From assembly GCA_010093685.1 (NCBI GenBank), contig MU006226.1, forward strand, positions 818,964 to 882,963: a stretch of 64,000 nt of DNA, given 5' to 3'. Made by a program: the position numbers and the translations under genes. Below the pieces are notes generated by a model that was given only the letters and a program-made list of their open reading frames with translations, did no database searches and was not told where the DNA came from. Source of the stretch: Ophiobolus disseminans. Taxonomy: Eukaryota; Ascomycota; Dothideomycetes; Pleosporales; Phaeosphaeriaceae. Numbering within the stretch: position 1 is the first letter of the stretch; the number at the start of each line of letters is the position of its first letter. Positions 47,603-60,152 of this stretch are shown here, piece by piece.

Positions 47603-50362
47603 GCCTTGGAAACTGCTGAATTGTGAAATGAAAGCTGTTGTTAGTATTGCCGAACGACACAATGCAAATCTGTTTTCCTTCAGAAATGCTGAATATGGTG
47701 TCGTCTTCAGTCCACGTGTTAGAATATGCATTAGGATGTACCAAACATCGTAGTAGACATGCGCGGAGGTTGTAGGGCTGACAAATGTGCACAGACAAAA
47801 GTCAATGACGTCGTGCGCTAGCACCGTCCATACCGGTAACCTACGACGTGATTCATAGGCGACGATCAAAGACCAACATATCACAACTCCATCGATCCCT
47901 TTTGACGACCCACCCCATGAGCGTAGGAATAAATGTATACCGGAAAGGTCGGCCAAAGCATCGGTTTGCGTATCTTTACGGTAGGGCACATTGTGTTTGA
48001 GAATTCGGCTTCATAATCTAGAATTATCCGTGTTCCAATATACGAGCCTGTTGAGCTTCGATGTTTTCCGTCCTGTTACGCAGCACATGCAAACAGTTGT
48101 GAGTAAGTCACGGTGGCAATATTGCACCGACGCTCGTGTCAATGTGTATAGGTGTGCTAGTCTACGCTGGATTTTGCACACCAAAGACGCAGATTGAGAT
48201 GTTTGCCTTCCATATCGTCCAACAAAGCCCAAAGAGAACATCGCTCAAGAAGGTAGCTGCTGGCGGGGAATGCTCTGCATAACTATTTTTCATTGATATG
48301 GTTGCTGGAAGTGATTAGTCGAAGAAGAGATATTTACATTAGTACGATTCTAAGTAACTCCATGGAGAATGTGAGCTGCGACGCAGCCGTTGAATTAACT
48401 TGATTAAATGCAATAGGCGACATACTGTGCCCCAGAGGCTGGCCCAACTGACAATGAATGAGTGGCAGGTTCGAGGAAAGCATGTCTCGCTTCTCGCTGC
48501 TCAATATTCGAGATGCTTGGAACTCCGATATTGGTCCAGCGCATCTGAATAATTCCCAGCTGGCTGAAATGGTCGGTATCTCTGGAATACAGATATGAAA
48601 TCTCTAGAAGTGAATGGCATCACCCGTTTCTCGTGCATTGCTCGATACTGGGTCGAGCCATTCTGGTTCAACGTCGTGGAGAGATCGGAGAGCAACACGA
48701 CGACGACTTTACCGGAGATTGAAAAGGTCACGGCATGTAACATGATTCCGTGATGCGTACTTCGGCTGGTGTACGATGAGTCTCGAAGCAGCATGTTGTT
48801 CGACCCCATGTACCCACCGTGTCTATATCAGGCAGCCAGCTCTTTAGACCGAACACTTGTAGAAGTATATCCACAATACCAACAGGTAGTCTCTTTCAAG
48901 ATATCGCTCAAATTCAGCGCTCACATCGTGCCCAGCAAATCGAAATGTACGCACTGCAGTCGCCCAGTTCGGCTTCGTCAACACCCGAAGAACCAGAATC
49001 GTAAAGCACGGTCCCGACCATGTCTGTGTCTTTGTCGCGAACCATGTGCGGCCTCAACGGCGCTGCCCAGGTGTCTTTCTCCTCCTCTTCTTCTTCAAGA
49101 ACTGCGACGTCTTTCTTCCATTAGCCTGCCAGCTGTCGAAATCGACAAATGATTGGAAGATAGTTCATTGTTCCATTACGAGAAAAGCCAGAACCTCGAA
49201 GTCTGAAGAACAATGATAACGTTGGGATGACTCTGAAGAAAGAATTCCGGCCTTGACAAGCAGAGATGCCTACGAAGAGAGATTGTGGCGGTCATTTGCT
49301 GCGCATATCCTACTTCATGTGTTGGTGCTAAATCTTGGGAATAGTTCACTCACGAGGTCGACACGAATATAATACTTTGCACATACAAATTAACTCAATA
49401 TCTTGCACAGATCGCAGCAGTATGCAATTGACACAACAAGACAAACCGCTGTGCAGGTACGCAGCATAGCATATAGTGAGTTGCATGCGGAACGTCTTGG
49501 CAGCCACGTACAACCGGTCGTAAGCAGCGGAGATCAGTGGGACAAAAGTACAGGTGGAATCGCTGTGCAACATACCAAGGACGTCGTCGTGGCACATAAG
49601 GGTTGGTCGCAGACTAATAAGCACCGTAGCGCTTGGCGTCAAGCGAAAAATGGCGCTGGTGATGGGATGAAAGAATTTACACAGGAGCGGAGTAAAGTGG
49701 CTACTAAAGGGACATTGCATTCGAGCTCGCGGGAAATGGAAGATCAATTGTCATAGATTGCACTTGTTCTACCTACATCGTTTCATCACTGTGCAAGTGA
49801 CCTCCGAGTCTTGGGTGGTATGAAAGCGTGTCGTCCAAAGAATGCTCGGCGCTGTATATAGGGACGAATTCTGCAAGACATGCGACAGAGAGGCGCCGCA
49901 GCCGCATTCGATCTCTTGATTAAAGCTTAGCGTACAGCTCCATTCGGCCGCGCAAACGAGAGTGGTCCTCGCGCGACTCCACTGCAGGCGCGATGTGGAC
50001 AGGTAGACACGAATGCACCACCGCTTGAAACCGGAGAAGAGGAAGCTTGGCGCCTTGGTGGTAATACGCTCAGAACTATCGGGATACACAGGTCTGTCTT
50101 ACGTGCGTGTCCCGGGCGACATGACTGTAATCAAGACAAGAGAGGTGCCCAGGCGGAGACAGAGGTTTGTGCAGCGGACACTGTGGATCGACGTTTGCTT
50201 GAAACCGCAGCGCGGAGTGGGAGTGATCTTGGCGCCAAGTGATCTACAGTACTCCGTGTTCCTCCACGCACCACCGAGATCTGCTTTTTAAGGAGAGACA
50301 TCCCAAGAAGCGCCCTAATGTGCGGTGCAGATTGCAATTGCCAAGACGGTTGTGGTTTCGAG
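47603..50362. other. long intergenic stretch, no gene recognised
   Basis: This is the promoter side of the DHH gene and the 3' side of the F-box-like gene. Frames of 100-130 codons occur on both strands (for example near 48.5, 48.8 and 49.4 kb) but show no domains or coherent splicing. Confidence 0.5.
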
Positions 50363-51133
50363 TTATTCCGATAAAAGCCTCATTGACCAAGACCCAAGAC
50401 TGTTTGAGCGGCACTTGTATTCATCACGTAGGAAGTCTTGACACAGCTGCCGCCAGTCGAGTGTGATCTCCCGCGCTGGGACGTCGATCATCAGGGACGG
50501 GGTGCGAATGCTCTTCAATTGGTTGTTGAATCTGACAAAGTGTGCCTCATCAATCAAGCGCGTCCGGTTTGAGTCTGCTTCAGCACCCGGTTTGAAGAAG
50601 ATATCCGCAAGGCGAGCATTGGACGGAAGCTGAAATGTATGCGCAGAGTTAAATTCTGGGTCAGATGCTGGCTCGCATAACTTGAAAACGACTTTGGCCT
50701 TGGTGCTCGATGGAACGAAGGCGCAAGGTTGAAAAGGGAAGGTCGGCAGCTGCAAGACACCAGCATTCTCCGTGTATTGTCTTAGGTGCCGGTATAAATT
50801 GTGGTGGTCGTGAGCGGTGGCTTGCCAGTCAGACGGACTGGGGTGATGAGCAAAGAGACCCTGGAAATCCGAAAATGAGGCTTACAGAAGATTCTGTGCA
50901 GGCTCTCCCGCGAAACGCAAGCTGCAGGTGCGGAGGAAACAGCGCGCAAAAACATCCTCGGTGACCAGCCTCAGGTACGGCGAGACGCGTCGCAAGACAT
51001 GCCATGCAAAACAATGGTCGTTCAAGAGGGCGATGATCAGATGCCATAGTTCTGGAGGCAGGGTCTCGGGCGGCATTGAAACACACGAGGTTGGCGGGCC
51101 GACACCGGTAGAGACGTGCGATTCAGTGGGCAT
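50363..51133 (-). CDS. F-box-like protein
   Basis: Two exons, 51133-50886 and 50837-50363, give 240 residues. The join uses GTAAGC at 50885 and a CCCCAG acceptor at 50838 (48-nt intron) and keeps phase (NLL|PSDWQATAHDHHNLYRHL). The N-terminal 65 residues look like an F-box: ETLPPELWHLIIALLNDHCF, then LRRVSPYLRLVTEDVFARC. The rest has no motif I recognise but reads as a folded domain (ADIFFKPGAEADSNRTRLID, FNNQLKSIRTPSLMID). F-box proteins bring substrates to SCF ubiquitin ligases, and dothideomycetes have many lineage-specific ones. The start could be the second Met (MPPETLPPELW). The gene is probable; substrate unknown. Confidence 0.72.
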
Positions 51134-52785
51134 GGCGGAGGTCCACTCTGGTGCTGGGAACAGAGGTCGGCGTCGCGGTGCAATGAGCGTTTCACGCTGG
51201 CCGGCGAGGCATCGGCAGTCGCTGTGGGGGAATCGGGGTCACGTGGTCGCTACCGGTGTGCGGTTGCCGTGGACTGTTGGGAGCGTCTTCCATGGTCTGG
51301 AGGTTCGCCGGTCGCGCCTTCCTCTCACAAAGACAGGTGGACGCCTGGGCATGCCTTGCAGGATGGCTGACGGTCGAGACAGAGCGGAGCTTTCGAGACC
51401 CTGCGTGGGCAAGTGCTGTCGCGCTCAACGGCGCGGTAGTAAGCAATGTCACGATGGGTTTGTATGACCATACCCCCCCATGTCATTGGCGGCTCTGCAC
51501 CTGTGTCGCCGTGGCAACTTGGCGGCCCAGCGCCTGATTCGGACGATACGGGCTCCCTCAGCATCGGTCAGACTGTCAGACTGATTTGGAGGCTTCAGCC
51601 GAGATGATCTGCCAGGGTGGGCAGGCATGGCTGAATAAGAGGCTGCGGGACTTGTCGGGCCTTTTGCAGCAGCGTCGCATCCCGGGCATGGGGGTTGCGT
51701 TGTGAGGAGCAGGCTGTTTCCACAGGGTGATCGCTTAGGGTGCATGTGTGAAGGGACCATTGGGTCTGTGCGCTATGATTGGGAATTTGTGAATGTGCAG
51801 GGCTCAGTTGCTCGTGGGTCAAATTGTGGGCTGGCGAAAATTGTGAATTTCCCGCAGCTCGAACGAGCGTGGGGAGCGCGCACGAGAAGGCCGAACGCGC
51901 TGCACAAAAATGCCGCGCTCTGGAGCAGGCAGGCGATGCAGGCCAAGGTGCGAAGCTTTTATCATGCTGATTGCTGAAGCTTGACGCAGCGCGGCCACAG
52001 CGAGCGATGCCGAGACAGGCGTGCAGTCGTCTGCAGCAGCGGCCAGCCATGGCGCGCGAAATCGTCATAAGAGCACATCCCTGTCGCTATGCAACTAGTT
52101 TGGCGCTATCCCGCTGCTTAATCTCTGCTTGCCGCTAGCTGTTCGCGCTACCATGGCAGACCAGATGGCATGCCAGCGCCGAGCCACGGATAGGGAGCGC
52201 ATATTTGTTCGCATTGGCAGCAATTGCGCGCATAGCAGCTGCTGTAGCCGTGGGTGAATTGCCAAAACTTTGCGCCGGGCACGCGCGCTATCTCGGCCGA
52301 CGGTCAGCGCAGCGTCATCTCGTCGCGGGCGGCCATGGTGCGGGCAGGCCCTCAGCCAGGCCGCCAATCACAGCTGCTTCGAGTAAAAGCCGCTACATCA
52401 TCGAGCCACGCACGGGCCTCTGCGCCGGCCATCAAACATTGTCGACCTCCGGCAGGCTCGGCTTTCCCCAAGGGCCCCAACCATAGATAGCTTCTTTGCG
52501 CGATTTACAGGCGGTCGGTGCTGGCTCAATTTTTCCCTGGTTCAAACGAGCACTCTTCCCGCGCGCTATATATCTCCTGCCGCTCGCGCCTTCCTCACAT
52601 CTTTTTTTTCACAGAGGAGGCCTCGCTCGCAGTTACTTACGCTGAGCTTGCTCGACCTTCGACAACATCCCCATCAACCACCGCCCGGTCGCGTGGAGCC
52701 TTCTCTGTGACAGAGAAACCGCCAACACTCTCACCTGCCCGTCGTCCCTCTAATAGTAGCATTCTTTTACAAGAAGGCTGACACC
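51134..52785. other. intergenic: divergent promoters of F-box-like and pma1
   Basis: No gene is recognised. The last 300 bases before pma1 are C/T-rich with a TATA-like run and an eight-T stretch, typical of a highly expressed fungal gene leader. Confidence 0.55.
52567..52573 (+). promoter_or_regulatory. TATA box of the H+-ATPase gene
   Basis: TATATAT within GCGCTATATATCTCC lies 219 bases upstream of the start codon and is followed by a pyrimidine-rich leader. Confidence 0.5.
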
Positions 52786-55700
52786 ATGCCACCCAACGAC
52801 GATGTTGAGCGGCCTCGTGCCAGCTCTGCCGCTGAGCGGCAAAAGTCCATTGTCTCCATGACCGAATTTGAGGGCATGGACGAGTACACTGCCCTGCAGA
52901 AGTACATCCTCTTCTACCGCGACGCGCGCGTGAACCCGCACGCCGAGAAGACGACCAAGAAGAAGGCCTGGTGGCAGTTCTGGAAGTCTGGCTCCCCGAC
53001 TGCCGCGGAGCCCATTGAGGACGCCGGCGCTGTCCCAGACGAGCGTACGTATTTCCAAACCATTCACACCCTCACTCTCGTTCCGCACGATGCGCATCTG
53101 CAGCTGCATTACATCACGGCCGGTCAGCTGTTCGCGGATGCAGCCTTTGTTGTGCTCATTCGGTGGCTGGCCGATGGCGTCCGTGCTCAAGCTGCTAGCT
53201 CTGGAGCTTCGAGCCGACATTGAGCTTGCGCTGCAGGCGCGGTGGAGCCAATCAGGGGCAAACTGCCCGACTCGCACTGGTGTCCCCACCGAACTACAGC
53301 CTGCCGTGCAGGATGCGAGATGAGCATCATGATCCATCAGAACAGAATGCTAACATGAATTGCAGTCATCAACACTCAGCTGCGCTCCGGTCTGACCTCC
53401 CACGACGTTGAAAACCGTCGCAAGCGTTATGGCTGGAACGAGATTTCGTCTGAAAAGACGAACTTGCTCAAGCAGTTCCTCGGTTACTTCACGGGCCCCA
53501 TTCTCTACGGTATGCACATCCCTGCACCAATTCTGCAAGCGCATAACTAACGTCCACTAGTCATGGAACTCGCTGCTCTTCTCGCTGCCGGTCTCCAGGA
53601 TTGGATCGATTTCGGTGTTATCTGCGGTATCCTGTTGCTCAACGCCCTTGTCGGTTGGTACCAGGAGAAGCAAGCTGCCGATGTCGTCGCTTCGCTCAAG
53701 GGTGACATCGCCATGAAGGCAATCACCGTCCGTGACAACCAGCAACAGACCATTCTCGCAAGGGAGCTTGTCCCCGGTGACATCGTCGTCGTTGAGGAGG
53801 GCGCCAGCGTTCCCGGTGACGTCCGCCTCATCTGCGATTATGACCACCCAGAAGACTTTGAACTGTACATGAAGCTCAAGGAAGAGGACAAGTTCCATGA
53901 CGGTGACCCAGAGGACGAGAAAGACGATGGCGACGAGGAGAAGTTCGACGAGGAGAACCCCATTACCCAGGGCCATGCTCTCGTTGCTTGCGATCAGTCT
54001 TCCATCACCGGTGAATCTCTTGCTGTCGAAAAGTACATGGGAGAAGTCGCATACTACACCACTGGCTGCAAGCGCGGCAAGGCCTACGGTATTGTGATAG
54101 CCACTGCAAAGCACTCCTTCGTCGGACGCACTGCATCTCTTGTGCAGGGTGCTAAGGACCAGGGTCATTTCAAGGCTATCATGAACTCTATCGGTACGGC
54201 GCTCCTCGTCTTGGTCATGTTCTTCATCCTCCTTGCCTGGATCGGTGGCTTCTTCCGCAACATTCCCATCGCCACGCACCGCGAGGGAACTGACAAGTCT
54301 GTCACGCTTCTGCACTACGCTTTGATCATGTTCATCGTCGGTGTCCCCGTCGGTCTTCCCGTTGTTACCACTACCACACTCGCTGTCGGTGCCGCCTACC
54401 TCGCCGAGCAGAAGGCCATCGTCCAGAAGCTTACTGCTATTGAGTCGCTTGCTGGTGTCGACGTTCTCTGCTCCGACAAGACCGGTACCCTCACTGCCAA
54501 CCAGCTTTCGCTGCGTGAACCCTACGTTGCTGAGGGCCAGGATGTTAACTGGATGATGGCCGTCGCTGCTCTTGCGTCTTCCCACAACCTCAAGTCTCTC
54601 GACCCTATTGACAAGGTCACCATTCTGACCATCCGCCGCTACCCCAAGGCTCGTGAGATCCTCAACATGGGATGGAAGACCGAGAAGTTCACTCCCTTCG
54701 ACCCCGTCTCCAAGCGTATCACCGCTGTCTGCCATATGGGCGGTGACAAGTATGTCTGCGCCAAGGGTGCCCCCAAGGCCATTGTCAATCTCGCCAACTG
54801 TGATGAGGAGACCGCTCGTCTCTACAAGGAGAAGGCCGCCGAGTTCGCTCGTCGTGGTTTCCGCTCCCTCGGTGTCGCCTACCAGAAGAACGATGGCGAT
54901 TGGATCCTCCTCGGTCTCATGTCCATGTTCGACCCTCCCCGTGAGGATACCGCTCAGACCATCATCGAGGCTCAGCAACTTGGTGTCCCCGTCAAGATGT
55001 TGACGTAAGTTCTCCCATTATATGTGTTCAATTCATCGCTAACAATTATCAGAGGTGACGCTATTGCCATCGCTAAGGAGACCTGCAAGATGCTTGCTCT
55101 TGGTACCAAGGTCTACAACTCTACCAAGCTCATCCACGGCGGTCTCACCGGTACCACCCAGCACGACCTCGTTGAGCGTGCCGACGGTTTCGCCGAAGTC
55201 TTCCCCGAACACAAATACCAGGTCGTAGAGATGCTGCAGCAGCGTGGTCATTTGACTGCCATGACTGGAGATGGTGTCAACGACGCCCCTTCGCTCAAGA
55301 AGTCTGATTGCGGTATTGCTGTCGAGGGTTCCACCGAGGCTGCTCAAGCTGCCGCTGATATCGTGTTCCTTGCCCCTGGCCTGTCCACCATTGTTTTGGC
55401 CATCAAGACTGCCCGCCAAATCTTCCAGCGCATGAAGGCCTACATTCAGTACCGTATCGCGCTGTGTCTGCATCTCGAGGTTTATCTTGTCACTTCGATG
55501 ATCATCCTCAACGAGACTATCCGTGCCGAGCTCATTGTCTTCCTCGCCCTCTTTGCCGATCTGGCAACTGTCGCCGTTGCCTATGATAACGCCCACTCAG
55601 ACCCCCGCCCCGTCGAATGGCAATTACCAAAGATCTGGTTCATCTCTGTCATCCTTGGTCTTCTCCTCGCTCTCGGTACCTGGATCGTCCGTGGAACTCT

Positions 55701-56214
55701 CTTCTTGCCAAACGGAGGTATCATCCAGAACTTCGGTGCCATTCAGCCCATTCTGTTCCTCGAGGTTGCTCTTACTGAGAACTGGCTTATCTTCGTTACT
55801 CGTGGCGGCAAGACCTTCCCATCGTTCCAGCTGATCATCGCTATCTTGGGTGTTGATGCATTGGCGACTATCTTCACTGTCTTCGGATGGATGTCGGGTA
55901 CGGATTATCAGACCAACCCCCCTACGTTGAACAGCAAGCTCCGTGAGAACGGATGGGTCGACATTGTTACCGTTGTTGTCATCTGGGGTTACTCCATTGG
56001 CGTTACCATCATCATTGCCATCGTCTACTACCTACTCAACCGCATCCCATGGCTCGATACCCTCGGCCGCAAGGACCGCAACAGGAAGAACCCGGCCATT
56101 GAGAACATGATTGCTGCCCTCAGCAAGCTGTCTCTTGAGCATGGTGTTGACAAGACCGGCACTACCCGCTACGTGCTTGCGCCTCGCGCCATTGAGGAGG
56201 AAGATGATGAGTAG
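52786..56214 (+). CDS. pma1: plasma-membrane H+-ATPase (P3A type, Pma1-like)
   Basis: Electrogenic proton pump that energises nutrient uptake and controls cytosolic pH. Exons 52786-53044, 53366-53509, 53561-55004 and 55053-56214 give 1,002 residues; the first intron is long (321 nt). P-type motifs are all present: SITGESLAVEKY in the actuator, the phosphorylated Asp in CSDKTGTLTANQ (about residue 440), MLTGDAIA, and GDGVNDAPSLKKSDCGIAVE in the hinge. About ten membrane segments are visible. The C-terminus (SLEHGVDKTGTTRYVLAP, then EEEDDE) is the usual short regulatory tail with Ser/Thr sites. Odd: an acidic insertion of about 30 residues (DGDPEDEKDDGDEEKFDEEN) lies just before TGES, making it longer than yeast Pma1. 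Filamentous fungi often carry two paralogues; which one this is cannot be told. Confidence 0.96.
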
Positions 56215-58428
56215 ATGTATATCGCATTGAGCACCTTATGAAAAACCATGTGTAGTTGGATATGTGTGCTGGTATAGGGTGTCGCGAGCCCACCGTCTTC
56301 TGCCATTGCGGAAGGCTAATTTCTAATCGCTGTCTTGCTAGTCTTCAATGTATACCACAAAGAATAAATTTCATTATTGTAATTGAACTTTCATCTGAAC
56401 ATTTGGCTATCTGATCCGTTGTCGCTGAGTTCTTTTGTTGCTAACTTGAACACGGCCCCTTTCTGTCCTGGTCCTTATTTTGTTGAATTATTCTTCGTTG
56501 AACTCAATATCTTTCACACTATTGATGAGGCTGAACATACCCATCTCATCTCCACTAGCCTCTACCACATCAGCCCCTCATCTCGACACCACCGGTTGGA
56601 GGCGCACCGTGAATCCCTCCGAGCTGTTGCACCGTTAGCGCCTCGTATCTCGCTACCCGCTACTTACCCTAGATAGCCATGCGCGGGCCCACGGGCGGGC
56701 TGACAGCTTGCAAGCATTGATTGGAACGTCGCACTCGCGATTGGACACGTTCGACTAATCGCGTTGCTTGCGACGATATCTCCGGTTGCATAAGGTGCGA
56801 TGATGCTGGAGCTGAGCAGCTCGACACGACGCCACAAGCGGGGTAAAAGAGAGATAGAGTGCATCACACAGCTTGGTAGCCAATCACGACGATCAATTGC
56901 GCATCTACGAATCGATGACGAGGCGGTCGACAGATTAGATACGCGGAAAGATTGACTGCATGGCGCATCGTCGGGGGCATTTGGTGATGGGCTGGTGGAG
57001 TCTCATCCTAGGGCCTTGGGGGGAAAAGAGCCTGAGGATCGCGATTCGACATACGGGAGCAAAAACATGTCTGATCAGCGCTTTCGTGGAGGGGGTGCCT
57101 ATGCTGTGCACGCGCTGCGTTGCGTTAGTCTGAGGGGGGTTGGCGCCGGGGCTAGGTGTTGGCTGCTCTGGTTTTTCGCGTTCCCGTGGGGGATCGAGGC
57201 CTGGCTGTTGGTTTGCATATCTATGCATGCCAAGCGGGTGATGCGACAACGTTTCGCCTGGGGCTACTTTTGTGAAAGGGCAATGAACTGCTTGTGATCT
57301 GCCTTGTGTTGGTGTGTGTTGACGTGCTTTGTGGTTAAGCGGCTTGGTAGCTGGGCAATTGATTATTGCCCAGCATCAATTGCTTCGGTGAGCGACAAGC
57401 ATGTGGAGTTGGTGCAGAATGGTGACATTACGAGTCTTGATGGTGCTTGATAGTGGCTTCGCACGTGTGTCGAACTGGACAGGGGATTGGCAAGGTTGGC
57501 AAGCGAGCGCGGAGTGTGGTGGAGCCGGCGTTTGTGACGGGACGTGATTGTTTCACGGGTTAGAGGGTTAACATGTGTTGTGTCGTGTTTCATATGTCAT
57601 AGGTAACGTGCTTCACGTTTGTTTTGACAGTTTGGGTGCGCGGGGTGATAGCTGCGCGGCTGCATCCTGGCGATGAGACCGTGTGACATCCGATCGACAG
57701 ATGTCCAATGCGGGACAACATGCGAAGCGTGCAGCGGATGTCGAAACGATGCAGTTCTAATGCATTGTTCTCCGCGGTCCCAGGTCAAAGGTACCCCGTA
57801 CTACGTACTCCCCATTATCGATGGCTTGATCACCTTATCCGCCTTCGATGTCATAGGCCGTTGAGCTTGACGGATATGGTCAACGGCTCCGGTAAAAGTG
57901 GTTGGGGTGTGATAAGCGATGGTGACATGAGGTTGGGGACGTCATGTTGGCGTTGGAGCCTCAAATTCAAGGCAGGAAAGATGCACCCTTGTCTTCACTC
58001 TTCACATTCTGCAGGTCTTTCGGGTTGCGTACCCAAGAAATACAAGCCTTTTGTAAAATGCTTACAATTCTTCGTAGATATTCATGTTACTTGGAAACTG
58101 CTCAAACCACAGACTTCCAAGGTTACTGTATAAACAACACAACAATATCTCCCGTGTAGCAGTCACTCAATTAGCCCTTTGTCATCGACATGAATCAGAG
58201 CAGTATCCATCTCTTCTCTCGTTCTGTCTAGAGTATGATCCCTTTCGCTTATGTTGATAATTTCGCTTCAAATATTATAGCAGTCGTGGCTGCCCAAGTG
58301 GTAGGTAGGACACTACAGGTACGTCCTCGGACCAACAAGCACGAAGAAACTACTTGAACAAACTCTCCACAGGCACTAAGTTTAGTACCGGCTCTTCCAC
58401 ATTCTGGTCATAGTTTCTCTTTAACGGC
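56215..58428. other. intergenic, no gene recognised
   Basis: This is the 3' flank of pma1 followed by about 2 kb with only short frames on either strand. No RNA gene or repeat was noticed. Confidence 0.5.
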
Positions 58429-58669
58429 ATGCGGCTCATCGACATGGATTGAGACGTTGGAGCTGGGCGACTTTGTGATCCCGCCTGCTCACGTGATACG
58501 GACTTCGCACACCTGGGGCCGAGGGACATATGATGACATGGTATCGGGAAATAATGTTCAAAGATTGGAATGGCGAAAGATCGAGCGCACTCGCCGTTCA
58601 GCGCATAAGCATGGTCTCCAACACGTCTGGTTGGATACCTGCTGTATCAGGATAGCGACCAGCACGTAA
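58429..58669 (+). pseudogene. relic of a HET-domain (heterokaryon incompatibility) gene, 5' part
   Basis: Genes of this family begin with a short MRL-type leader, then L-E-L...IPP-A, SHTWG and VDTCCI. Here ATGCGGCTCATCGACATGGAT reads MRLIDMD and hits TGA at 58450. One frame over, from 58457, it continues as LELGDFVIPPAHV, then TSHTWGRGTYDDM, EWRKIERTRRSAHKHGLQHV and WLDTCCI before a stop at 58669. The frame change plus the early stop, and the lack of the expected downstream RWFTRGWTLQEL segment, indicate a decayed 5' fragment. The motif order, not overall identity, supports the call. Confidence 0.6.
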
Positions 58670-60152
58670 CAGTGCCCTTAGAAATTGGAGGTAGTTCCCT
58701 CCAGAGTGAGGGCTTTCAATATTATCAGGATGGCCAGGTATGGCAGAGCTACTTACTCAGTCTTGTGACATAGACGAAACTTGACCTTTTGCAACCAACA
58801 TCCCCAGTACCCAGGTAGCATTGCCTGAAAAGAATCGCTCATTGCACCACCCGGTGCCCCATCCTCCCCTGAAGTGGCTCACCTTAGAACCATGATCTCC
58901 AAACTGAGTCTAGCATTTTAGCTTGGTAGGATGTAGTGTCTGGTCCAAGATGTAGCAGGGTAGTTTCTGAATGTCTGAATTCATTTCTATCAATACAAGT
59001 ACCAGCAGCGTAACGTACATCCCATTGTCGCACTTGATTCTCAATTCGCGCATAGCTTCATCAGCTTGCCCGTGGATCAAAGTTGCATGTTCTTAAGCGA
59101 CAGCGATGCGGACAAATATAGAACTCACGGCTGACGGCACACGGGCGCTTCCCCGCCCCGCACCTTGAATCTTATACACACCTTAACTCAACCCCTCCTT
59201 CTACTCTCACACGACCACGGAAGCGTGTACTCAAATGCGCGATCTTAAACACCACTCAGCGCAAGCCACATCGCTTGTCGTGATGCATGTGTCGATCGCC
59301 CATGATCCAGACACTCTCCTAGCGACAGCTCGATGCTGCAGCCAAGGGTGAGCTAGAACGTCGAGATATTACCTGTGTCGCGTGACAGCGCTGGAGAAAA
59401 GTTAAGTATAAGTTGTCCAGGGTTTACATCAATCTCTGGTGTTTGAAACACCATGCGCGGGCAAACTGTTGGCGATCGCAGGTTCAAAGATGACCCGACT
59501 TTCGCTCAAGCACCGGGTCCTGGGGCGGAAGTCGGGTCAAAATTTCAAAATGCCAAACGGCCTTCTCAGCCACAATTCCAAAGCGGCCAAGATACGACGC
59601 ATTTCAGCTGGGCCCAGACCAGTTGCTGGATGTGGCTCAATGCCCAATGTCCTATTGCGATCTCTTACACGGGAGGCCTTAGAACAACTTCACTCACCCT
59701 CAAGGTCCTTAGAGTCTGCACGCTACTGTAGCCCTCAGCCAGCCCGATTTCAAGGTGTCGCCAGCCGACAAGTGAAAGAGTCGGATATCGACAAGACTTC
59801 AAAGTATTGCACTGCGATCATGAGCCGTGTGATGCATCGTGGCTGGAACTTGTTCGAGACATGAGATCCTTCCCAGCCGTCGCTAATTTCGCCTCGCTGT
59901 GATGGGGCCTTATTGGACTTGGCCATGACTGTATCCACCGTTTAGGCATTGAAGGCTGCAGGTTGTTTTATTGTACATGCTGGCACTGGGCGCCTTACTA
60001 TTATAACATGATCGCCTCGACGTTCGCTGCAGCGTTTTGCGCTTCTCCTTGGGCCACAATCGCTTCCCAACGGATTCTTTTTGTCTTTCACTTCCTTTAA
60101 CTGATCGATCCTGGCATCCGTAAAGTAGATTATTCTGCTGCAATTCGAAACC
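58670..60152. other. intergenic, no gene recognised
   Basis: This lies between the HET relic and the membrane protein gene. A 141-codon plus-strand frame near 59,439 has no motif. Remaining HET-domain pieces were looked for and not found. Confidence 0.5.

Noticed and set aside
51595..52068. 157-codon minus-strand frame upstream of pma1
   Set aside because: Low-complexity Ser/Pro/Ala/His composition in promoter sequence, no motif.
53557..54978. 473-codon minus-strand frame opposite the H+-ATPase
   Set aside because: It is a shadow of strong codon bias in pma1 exon 3: repetitive Asp/Gly/Leu/Val composition, no domain, and it spans coding sequence with all P-type motifs.
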